A stretch of 8,270 bases of DNA from Bacteroidia bacterium (GTDB taxonomy: Bacteria; Bacteroidota; Bacteroidia; Bacteroidales; Paludibacteraceae). Below the pieces are notes generated by a model. The model did not search any database, was not told where the DNA came from, and was given only the letters and a program-made list of their open reading frames with translations. Positions within the stretch are counted from its first letter, which is position 1, and each line of letters opens with the position of its first letter. This document shows, in pieces, positions 1 through 4,756 of the stretch. The translations under genes and the position numbers were made by a program. The stretch lies in assembly GCA_021152555.1 (NCBI GenBank), contig JAGKVE010000073.1:1-8270 (forward strand), given 5' to 3'.

Positions 1-1199
1 ATCTTCGGGATAATCTCGCCGCCCTTTTCAACCCATACGCGGTCACCCGGACGGATATCCAGCGACTTAATGAAATCTTCGTTATGCAGCGTAGCGCGTT
101 GAACGATTGTCCCGCTCAGTTGTATCGGCTCTAAGTTGGCAACAGGCGTAACGACGCCTGTCCTGCCCACCTGATAGGTAATCTCTTTGAGAAGGGTCAG
201 TTGTTTCTCCGCAGGGAACTTATACGCAATCGCCCAGCGAGGTGTTTTGGCGGTATAGCCGAGCTCTTCTTGCTGCGCAAGGTTATTAACCTTGAGCACG
301 ATACCGTCTGTGGCTACAGGAAGGTTTTTGCGCTCCGTGTCCCAATAGGCGATATACGCCATCACCTCATCCACGTTCTTGCAAACCTTAATCGCATCGG
401 AGATATGAAACCCCCATTCGCGGGCTGTCGAGAGTCGCTCATAATGGGTCTTGCCGGGCAGGTTCTCGCCTAACATATAATAGAGGTAGGCCGTCAATCC
501 GCGTCGCGCCACTTCACGCGGGTCTTGCAGTTTGAGTGTGCCGGAGGCGGCATTGCGTGGGTTGGCGAACAGCGGTTCTTCCTGTTCCTCGCGTTCTTTG
601 TTCAGGGCTTCGAACCGTTCCCATGGCAGCAACACTTCGCCGCGCAGTTCAAAGGAATCCGGTATGTCGTTCCGCTCAATCCGCCATGGGATGGACGGAA
701 TGGTTTTGATATTCTGGATTACATCGTCGCCCTGCTGTCCGTCGCCTCGTGTGAGTGCGCGAACGAGTTGCCCGTTTTCGTACCAAAGGCTGATGCTTAA
801 TCCGTCGAATTTTAACTCGCAGACAATCTCTGCGCCTTGCGGCAGTTTTCTTACCCACTCCTCAATCTCTTCGCGGGAATAACTATTCGCCAGCGATAAC
901 ATCGGGTACTTGTGCTTAACCGTCTCGAAGGCCTTTCGCCCTTTCTCCTCCCCTTGTGGGGAGGTCGGGTGGGGTTTCTCCAAATCACTTCCCACATGCT
1001 GCGTCGGACTCTTCGCATCAAACATATCCGGAAACATCGCCTCCAGTGCTTGCAGGCGATGCATCTTCTCGTCGAACTCACGGTCCGAGAGAGTAGGCAT
1101 ATTCAGTACGTAGTACTTGTAGTTAGCCTCATCCAACTCCTTTCGCAGCGCACGTATCTCCTCGCGTTCGGGTTCTTCTATCTGGCTGAATAAATCCAT
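1..1199 (-). CDS. ligA: NAD-dependent DNA ligase LigA, N-terminal ~399 residues (partial at left edge)
   Basis: LigA seals 3'-OH/5'-phosphate nicks in duplex DNA using NAD+, joining Okazaki fragments and finishing repair. The reverse strand reads without a stop from ATG at 1199 to the edge. Visible parts are the N-terminal Ia-type region with the Y-x-YY stretch (about residues 27-30), SPTQHVG (64-70), the HKYPMLSL block (96-103), the adenylated lysine in KFDG (K130), RGDG (151-154), ELRGE (184-188), NPRNAASGTLK (213-223), a DGIVLKV block near 305, and the start of the OB fold (YQVGRTG, later EKGGEIIPK). The zinc finger, HhH and BRCT domains lie outside the window. The catalytic lysine is at 130, where relatives have it near 113-115. 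The difference matches an extra stretch at residues 74-90 encoded by a palindromic repeat. The start is 16 bases after the upstream gene's stop and has GAGGA 10 bases before the ATG, so co-transcription is likely. Confidence 0.97.
   Translation of the reverse strand, partial: MDLFSQIEEPEREEIRALRKELDEANYKYYVLNMPTLSDREFDEKMHRLQALEAMFPDMFDAKSPTQHVGSDLEKPHPTSPQGEEKGRKAFETVKHKYPMLSLANSYSREEIEEWVRKLPQGAEIVCELKFDGLSISLWYENGQLVRALTRGDGQQGDDVIQNIKTIPSIPWRIERNDIPDSFELRGEVLLPWERFEALNKEREEQEEPLFANPRNAASGTLKLQDPREVARRGLTAYLYYMLGENLPGKTHYERLSTAREWGFHISDAIKVCKNVDEVMAYIAYWDTERKNLPVATDGIVLKVNNLAQQEELGYTAKTPRWAIAYKFPAEKQLTLLKEITYQVGRTGVVTPVANLEPIQLSGTIVQRATLHNEDFIKSLDIRPGDRVWVEKGGEIIPK
930..980. repeat. GC-rich palindromic element inserted in frame within ligA
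   Basis: On the + strand this holds a 7-bp hairpin, CCTCCCC (947-953) and GGGGAGG (958-964) around a TTGT loop, followed by GGGTGGGGT (967-975). In ligA it is read antisense and encodes about 17 residues rich in Pro, Gly, Glu and Lys (residues 74-90, including PHPTSPQGEE). They fall between GSDL and FETVKHKYPM, where LigA proteins normally have only a short loop. A second copy with the same 14-base core (951-964 and 8244-8257) lies in the oxidoreductase gene at the right edge. The insertion boundaries are inferred from family spacing; the repeat core itself is read directly. Confidence 0.8.
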
Positions 1200-1215
1200 G
1201 AATTTGCAATCCTCA

Positions 1216-2754
1216 TTACCTCGCTATCATTCGCCGCTGATAGACTTGCCCGTTGAAATAAACATATACAATATACATGCCTGGGGCGGAGGGCAGTTCC
1301 ACTTCGTAGTAGGCGGATGTAATCTCTTTGCGGGCAATCTGTACGCCGTTTACGCTATAAATGGCATAGTAACTCTTGCCTGTCTCGGAATGAGCGTTCT
1401 GAATAATCAGTTGCCCTGCTTCTCCGCTTATTATTTCTGCAGAATTGAGTTGTGGCGTCGGGTCATAGAACAGGGTGCTGTCTAATTTCAGTCCGACTAA
1501 TACAGGATCATGGTCGGAGCAACGGAACATCGTTTCGTCATCCGAACGCTGGTAGTTATATTTGTCGTCTTCGTCGGAGTTGATATGATAGCTCGCCACT
1601 CCGGTTATCTGTCCGTAAAGCGAACTGTTACATAGTGCGTGGTCGATGTAACTCGCTTTCCCGCCGAACATATAACTGTAACTGCTGTCCGCATGGAACG
1701 CACGGTGGAGGTCAATCATTCCGTTGTCCGTGAAAAAAAGAACAGGAGACGTCTTGGCGTGGGAGTTGAGATCGCCCATGATAAGAATGTCGTTGTCGCG
1801 GATACTGCTGTTCGAACGGTATGAGTTGTAATAATTGACCACGGCGTAAGACTCGTTTCTTCGGCGGCTTTCGGAGTCGCTGCCGCCCGTCATCGCCTTG
1901 AAATGGTTGATAGAGTAGATAAACTTCTCGCCTGTCGCTTTCTCGCGGAAACATACCATCTTCTTGCGGTCTGCCAGTTCGGTATCTATATGGACGGGTT
2001 CGCCGATGGGTTCCACTGTGTTCGCGTCATAAACAATATCCGATTTCTGGAAGTCCGTTGCGGCTTGGTTGGCGCGGAAAAAATGATAGTCGCGTCCGGG
2101 CAGGTTTTTGTTCAGGTCATTGACAATTTCTTGCAGTGCATCGTCGCCTTGTTCCAACTCGCAAAAACCGAATATATCCGCATTTATCTGTTTCAGTGCA
2201 GCACTTATCTTGGCGCGCTGGGCTTGGTGTTCCGAGTAACTGCTGGCACCTAACGACCCCATGTTCACCACAAAATAGTTCTCTAAGTTGAACCCGCATA
2301 CCAACAACCGGTAGTCGCCTAAATCCGGCAAACCTTGTGCCAAGTCCGCGCGTGTGTTACCGCTCCATGTGCCGCCTTCAAAACTCAACTTGCTCGTTGA
2401 GTTGACGCGGGCCCTCAAACCGTAAATTTTCTCGCCGCAACGGTGATAACCGCTCACGCCGGTCAGTGTGAAGCTGCAATGACCGTTGACGTGCATCGCC
2501 GTGATATATTCCTGAGAACCGCCAATGCCCTGATTGTCAGGCTCGAACATGCGCCACGGGGAAACAACTAAACCGTTACGGTTCGAATTGGAGCATACTA
2601 CTATCGGCATGTCGAAGACCACCGTCTGGCCAACATACGCCGATAAAGCCTGCTGCGCGGACCATGTCTGAGGGTCGCCCGCGGGGATATGTACCTGGCT
2701 TGCGCATACGCGCGCAAATGCCAATAGTATAAGGAGTGCAAAGGGCTTTTTCAT
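1216..2754 (-). CDS. Secreted endonuclease/exonuclease/phosphatase-family protein with T9SS-type C-terminal sorting domain
   Basis: This is a probable extracellular or cell-surface metal-dependent nuclease or phosphodiesterase of 512 residues. Residues 1-19 form a signal peptide (KK, then a hydrophobic stretch ending near VCAS). Residues 21-145 are an accessory region like the one preceding the catalytic domain in ExeM/NucH-type nucleases. The EEP domain covers about 148-425. It keeps the expected metal and catalytic residues: N156 (FNLENY), E199 (FCELEQ), H284 (INHF), D328/N330 (GDLN), D371 (YIDH) and the closing SDHDP (413-417). Residues 437-512 look like a type A type IX secretion sorting domain, with SVNGVQI, then APGMYIV and the basic end YQRRMIAR. 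Its promoter lies at 2778-2809 and ligA follows 16 bases later. DNA as substrate is inferred; a lipid or nucleotide phosphodiesterase is possible, since EEP folds are diverse. The lipobox is not convincing, so it is probably not a lipoprotein. Confidence 0.88.
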   Translation of the reverse strand: MKKPFALLILLAFARVCASQVHIPAGDPQTWSAQQALSAYVGQTVVFDMPIVVCSNSNRNGLVVSPWRMFEPDNQGIGGSQEYITAMHVNGHCSFTLTGVSGYHRCGEKIYGLRARVNSTSKLSFEGGTWSGNTRADLAQGLPDLGDYRLLVCGFNLENYFVVNMGSLGASSYSEHQAQRAKISAALKQINADIFGFCELEQGDDALQEIVNDLNKNLPGRDYHFFRANQAATDFQKSDIVYDANTVEPIGEPVHIDTELADRKKMVCFREKATGEKFIYSINHFKAMTGGSDSESRRRNESYAVVNYYNSYRSNSSIRDNDILIMGDLNSHAKTSPVLFFTDNGMIDLHRAFHADSSYSYMFGGKASYIDHALCNSSLYGQITGVASYHINSDEDDKYNYQRSDDETMFRCSDHDPVLVGLKLDSTLFYDPTPQLNSAEIISGEAGQLIIQNAHSETGKSYYAIYSVNGVQIARKEITSAYYEVELPSAPGMYIVYVYFNGQVYQRRMIAR

Positions 2755-2777
2755 GAGCTTGTTAAGTAAAAACGCGA

Positions 2778-2809
2778 CAAAGGTACTGATTTTTTTTCAA
2801 TTGTGCAAA
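2778..2809 (-). promoter_or_regulatory. Bacteroidota-type promoter for the nuclease-ligA operon
   Basis: On the minus strand, TTTG (2809-2806) is followed by exactly 20 bases and then TACCTTTG (2785-2778), matching the -33 and -7 boxes used by the Bacteroidota primary sigma factor. The expected start of transcription, near 2773, gives a leader of about 20 bases before the ATG at 2754. Confidence 0.85.
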
Positions 2810-2837
2810 TTTTTGCTCATAAAAAATACTATAAAAC

Positions 2838-2868
2838 TTGTGTATTCAAATAATTTGTTGTAACTTTG
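2838..2868 (+). promoter_or_regulatory. Bacteroidota-type promoter for the ftsB/divIC-like gene
   Basis: TTG (2838-2840), a 20-base spacer and TAACTTTG (2861-2868). It stands back to back with the minus-strand promoter at 2778-2809. Transcription should begin near 2873, about 15 bases before the ATG at 2889. This excludes an in-frame ATG at 2838, which lies inside the promoter. Confidence 0.85.
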
Positions 2869-2888
2869 CAGCGAAAATAATTTTTTTT

Positions 2889-3191
2889 ATGTCATTCACG
2901 GAATTTTGGACGTTCATTAAAATTCGTAAATGGGGCAAGTACGTTATTACGATCCTCGCCTTCGCAGCCGTTTTTCTCTTCATCGGTGATCAAAGTTTGA
3001 TACAATTCGCCAAGAGAGGAAGGGAAATACGCCACCTCGAAGAGCAGCGCGATATGTACCGCAAAGCTACGGATAAAGCGCAACGAGAAATCCAGGCACT
3101 TCATAACACGGACAGCCTTGAGCGCTTCGCGCGCGAACATTATTATATGCACACGCCCAACGAGGATATTTATTTGATTGACGAAGATTAA
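2889..3191 (+). CDS. FtsB/DivIC-type septum formation initiator protein
   Basis: This is a small bitopic inner-membrane protein of 100 residues, expected to work in the FtsQLB/DivIB-FtsL-DivIC subcomplex that activates septal cell-wall synthesis. A short cytoplasmic N-terminus (1-15) precedes one membrane helix (about 16-36). A charged heptad-type coiled coil follows (about 40-72, KRGREIRHLEEQRDMY onward), then the family's closing segment, LERFAREHYYMHTPNEDIYL. The order helix, coil, then an L-E-x-x-AREHYYM type ending is typical of Bacteroidota septum formation initiators. The start at 2889 is chosen because the promoter -7 box ends at 2868, and upstream in-frame residues add only a low-complexity extension. 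Eight T's sit directly before the ATG with no Shine-Dalgarno sequence, which is normal for this phylum. FtsB and DivIC cannot be told apart by sequence here, so no symbol is given. Confidence 0.9.
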   Translation: MSFTEFWTFIKIRKWGKYVITILAFAAVFLFIGDQSLIQFAKRGREIRHLEEQRDMYRKATDKAQREIQALHNTDSLERFAREHYYMHTPNEDIYLIDED

Positions 3192-3200
3192 ATTTGTGCT

Positions 3201-3266
3201 CGAACCAATATCGAGCCGATATCGAACCGTTATCGAGTCAATATCGAGCCGTTATCGAGAGATAAT
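3201..3266. repeat. Six tandem 11-bp units (CGARCCRATAT-like)
   Basis: The units start at 3201, 3212, 3223, 3234, 3245 and 3256, each beginning CGA and ending in TAT or AAT: CGAACCAATAT, CGAGCCGATAT, CGAACCGTTAT, CGAGTCAATAT, CGAGCCGTTAT, CGAGAGATAAT. A partial CGTA follows. The array begins 10 bases after the stop of the division gene. Units are diverged but stay in strict 11-base register, close to one helical turn, and can also be read as three 22-bp units. The period is not a multiple of three, so it is not coding. Confidence 0.9.
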
Positions 3267-3284
3267 CGTATCCTGCCGAACCCT

Positions 3285-3305
3285 ATAATATACAAAGTAT
3301 ATTAT
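3285..3305. repeat. Perfect 9-bp inverted repeat with 3-base loop
   Basis: ATAATATAC (3285-3293) and GTATATTAT (3297-3305) surround AAA. It lies between the 11-bp array and the small membrane gene at 3345. It could be a weak hairpin affecting transcript ends or a protein-binding dyad. There is no clear T-tract after it, so it is not called a terminator. Confidence 0.7.
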
Positions 3306-3344
3306 TCCTTGATTTTGAAATGACTAAACGAAAGAAATGAAACA

Positions 3345-3509
3345 ATGAGAAAATCTACCATTATACTTATCATCGGTCTGGTTATTTTAGCCGTCGGTGC
3401 CGGGCTGAGTGTCGCGAAGATTGAGCCTTGGGCAAACTACGTTCTCATCGCAGGCGCCATTGTTGTCATCATTCGTGGTTTTGTCCGCACACACGAAAAA
3501 GACGAATAA
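3345..3509 (+). CDS. 54-residue membrane protein with two predicted helices
   Basis: This short reading frame runs from ATG to TAA (3507-3509). It encodes MRKST, a hydrophobic helix at about residues 5-24, a short turn containing KIEPWANY (25-32), a second hydrophobic helix (about 33-46), and a charged tail (RTHEKDE). The composition, basic N-terminus and clean spacing to neighbours (153 bases after the division gene, 52 before ruvC) support a real gene. A helical hairpin with both ends in the cytoplasm is the simplest topology. A six-codon mini-frame (3320-3340) ends just before it. I do not recognise a named family and assign no function. No clear -33/-7 pair was seen, so it may be read from the division gene's promoter. 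Confidence 0.72.
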   Translation: MRKSTIILIIGLVILAVGAGLSVAKIEPWANYVLIAGAIVVIIRGFVRTHEKDE

Positions 3510-3518
3510 CCGTTTAAC

Positions 3519-3532
3519 GTCGCGATAGCGAC
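3519..3532. repeat. Small hairpin GTCGC-GATA-GCGAC upstream of ruvC
   Basis: A perfect 5-bp GC-rich stem (3519-3523 with 3528-3532) closes a GATA loop, 10 bases after the small membrane gene. The downstream tract is only CATTTTAAC, so termination would be weak. An RNA-stability or attenuator role is possible but unproven. Confidence 0.5.
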
Positions 3533-3535
3533 CAT

Positions 3536-3558
3536 TTTAACTATTTAACTATTTAACG
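3536..3558. repeat. Nearly three tandem 8-bp units (TTTAACTA) before the ruvC start
   Basis: TTTAACTA (3536-3543), TTTAACTA (3544-3551) and TTTAACG (3552-3558) end three bases before the ruvC ATG at 3562, in the place of a ribosome-binding region. The AT-rich, unstructured sequence fits a Bacteroidota translation initiation region. Confidence 0.8.
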
Positions 3559-3561
3559 TTT

Positions 3562-4194
3562 ATGCGCGACGAAGTGCGTCATGAACATATAATTTTAGGA
3601 GTTGACCCCGGTACACTTTTTATGGGGTATGCTTTGCTGCATACGGTCGGACAACAGGTTGAAATACTGGAGTTTGGAGCGTTCGATGTGCACAAAATTG
3701 AAGGACAGTATCCCCGTCTGCAAAAGGAATTTTTCTTCCTTCAGGATTTAATCGAGAAATACCACCCTTCTTGTCTTGCTATCGAGACCCAGTTTGTGGA
3801 CAAAAACCCTCAGACGATGATAAAAATTGTCCACGCACAGGGCGTCGCTATCGCAGCTGCGCTTAGTAAAGACGTGCCTGTTTATGAGTATTCGCCGATG
3901 AAAATCAAAATGGCGATTACAGGAAACGGACATTCGTCCAAGGAACAAGTGGCCGGAATGCTCCAGCGCTTCCTGCATATTCCTGAAGACCAAATGCCCA
4001 AAAAACTCGATGCAACCGATGCGCTCGGAATAGCCTATTGTCATTACCTGCAACTCGGTCTCCCTATAAATGAGGATGCCGGAGCAAAAGACTGGACCAC
4101 TTATGCCAAACGCAAGGGACTGACGGATAAAGGCTTAACGGGCCCTGCGGCGCAATTAGCTGCGGTCTTGGCAACGGTAAAAAAGAAAAAATAA
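3562..4194 (+). CDS. ruvC: Crossover junction endodeoxyribonuclease RuvC (Holliday junction resolvase)
   Basis: RuvC is a dimeric Mg2+-dependent resolvase that cuts Holliday junctions symmetrically, working with RuvAB branch migration in the cytoplasm. The protein has 210 residues in an RNase H-like fold. The four catalytic acidic residues are all present: D15 in GVDPGT, E75 in LAIETQF, and D150 and D153 in LDATDALG. The KNPQT segment (81-85) and the YSPMKIKMAITGNGHSSKEQV block (110-130) are also typical. After H157-equivalent positions (AYCHYLQ), about 45 residues rich in Ala, Lys and Gly remain (NEDAGAKDW to VKKKK). Bacteroidota RuvC is usually nearer 185-190 residues, so this tail is somewhat long. 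The start gives the expected short lead (MRDEVRHEH) before the first strand. No close terminator follows; a 7-bp tandem repeat begins 8 bases after the stop. Confidence 0.96.
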   Translation: MRDEVRHEHIILGVDPGTLFMGYALLHTVGQQVEILEFGAFDVHKIEGQYPRLQKEFFFLQDLIEKYHPSCLAIETQFVDKNPQTMIKIVHAQGVAIAAALSKDVPVYEYSPMKIKMAITGNGHSSKEQVAGMLQRFLHIPEDQMPKKLDATDALGIAYCHYLQLGLPINEDAGAKDWTTYAKRKGLTDKGLTGPAAQLAAVLATVKKKK

Positions 4195-4201
4195 TAACAG
4201 T

Positions 4202-4229
4202 CTTTTGACTTTCTACTTTTGACTTTTGA
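4202..4229. repeat. Four tandem 7-bp units (CTTTTGA) downstream of ruvC
   Basis: CTTTTGA (4202-4208), CTTTCTA (4209-4215), CTTTTGA (4216-4222) and CTTTTGA (4223-4229), then CTA, begin 7 bases after the ruvC stop. The rest of the gap (4230-4258) is AT-rich and contains the first of two copies of CTAAAATTT (4230-4238 and 4253-4261); the second overlaps the ferredoxin -33 box. No hairpin terminator is visible. Confidence 0.85.
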
Positions 4230-4258
4230 CTAAAATTTAATATTTTTTATCCCTAAAA

Positions 4259-4290
4259 TTTGGTAGTCTCATTTTTTTGTTGTACCTTTG
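4259..4290 (+). promoter_or_regulatory. Bacteroidota-type promoter for the ferredoxin gene
   Basis: TTTG (4259-4262), a 20-base spacer and TACCTTTG (4283-4290) match the consensus fully. Transcription should start near 4295, giving an unusually long leader of about 115 bases that contains the tandem repeat at 4304-4379. Confidence 0.88.
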
Positions 4291-4303
4291 CACCGAAAAT
4301 GAA

Positions 4304-4379
4304 TCTGTCAGCGAGCAACGCGAGCGGTCTGTCAGTGAAACGGTCTGTCAGCGGAGCGGTCTAACAGTGAGTGAAACGA
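4304..4379 (+). repeat. Tandem repeat in the ferredoxin 5' leader (TCTGTCAGYG...CGG units)
   Basis: Four related units begin at 4304, 4328, 4344 and 4360, with lengths 24, 16, 16 and 20 bases. The clearest two are TCTGTCAGTGAAACGG (4328-4343) and TCTGTCAGCGGAGCGG (4344-4359). The first has an internal CGAGCAA-type expansion; the last begins TCTAACAG and ends GTGAAACGA. All would be transcribed ahead of the ferredoxin start at 4410. I found no strong stem within or between units, so a classical riboswitch is not supported. Confidence 0.85.
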
Positions 4380-4409
4380 TCAATCAAAAAATTCAATTTT
4401 TTATATACT

Positions 4410-4574
4410 ATGGCTTACAAAATTTCTACTGACTGCGTTGCGTGCGGTACATGTATTGACGAATGTCCTGTTGGAGCTATCTCCGAGGGTGAACACTATT
4501 CTATCGATCCTGAGGTTTGTATCGAGTGTGGTACTTGCGAGGGAGTTTGTCCAAGCGGAGCAATTAGCCTCTAA
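4410..4574 (+). CDS. 2[4Fe-4S] bacterial-type ferredoxin
   Basis: This is a small cytoplasmic electron carrier of 54 residues, the usual clostridial-type length. Two CxxCxxCxxxCP motifs are intact: C9, C12, C15, C19-P20 (CVACGTCIDECP) and C37, C40, C43, C47-P48 (CIECGTCEGVCP). Both are followed by xGAIS, showing the internal pseudo-twofold symmetry of the family. Each motif supplies three ligands to one cluster and the fourth to the other. The start at 4410 (MAYKIS) is standard; an in-frame GTG at 4371 would add a basic extension encoded by the leader repeat and is rejected. It has its own promoter (4259-4290) and terminator (4618-4650), so it is a single-gene unit. The pyruvate:ferredoxin oxidoreductase 1.5 kb downstream is a likely electron donor, although the pairing is inferred from family roles. 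Confidence 0.96.
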   Translation: MAYKISTDCVACGTCIDECPVGAISEGEHYSIDPEVCIECGTCEGVCPSGAISL

Positions 4575-4617
4575 TGGATGTAAAAAGTACATTTTTTAAC
4601 GTAAATGGTGTATTTTT

Positions 4618-4650
4618 GAGGGACTAATATCGTTAGTCCCTCATTTTTTT
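4618..4650 (+). terminator. Rho-independent terminator after ferredoxin
   Basis: A perfect 10-bp stem, GAGGGACTAA (4618-4627) with TTAGTCCCTC (4633-4642), closes the loop TATCG and is followed by A and seven T's (4644-4650). It lies 43 bases after the ferredoxin stop and insulates the ATPase promoter that follows. Confidence 0.93.
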
Positions 4651-4671
4651 CTAAAAAATGTAACCTAAGTA

Positions 4672-4702
4672 TTGCAAATATGGATTTTTTTTTGTAATTT
4701 TG
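4672..4702 (+). promoter_or_regulatory. Bacteroidota-type promoter for the ATPase gene
   Basis: TTG (4672-4674), a 20-base spacer and TAATTTTG (4695-4702). Transcription is expected near 4707, about 50 bases before the ATG at 4757. It may also drive the oxidoreductase at 6073, since no terminator was found between the two genes. Confidence 0.82.
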
Positions 4703-4756
4703 CAGCGGATTTTAATGTTTTAATTGATTTTGACAAAAATATAACACCATATAACC

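Noticed and set aside
947..964. Hairpin in ligA read as a transcription terminator
   Set aside because: It lies in mid-gene, has no T-tract on either strand, and the ligA frame continues through it with conserved motifs beyond.
525..1193. Plus-strand frames of 90-116 residues opposite ligA
   Set aside because: They are shadows of the conserved ligA frame and show no start signals or family motifs.
2838..2888. Upstream in-frame ATG extending the division protein by 17 residues
   Set aside because: It lies within the -33 box of the promoter, upstream of the expected transcription start.
3285..3305. Inverted repeat as a rho-independent terminator of the division gene
   Set aside because: The stem is wholly AT apart from one pair and lacks a following T-run, so it would be unstable.
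4304..4379. Possible CRISPR-like array
   Set aside because: Units are adjacent without spacers of constant length, differ in length, and no cas genes are near.
4371..4409. GTG start extending the ferredoxin by 13 residues
   Set aside because: The extension is encoded by repeat-derived leader; MAYKIS at 4410 is the normal ferredoxin start and gives the usual length.
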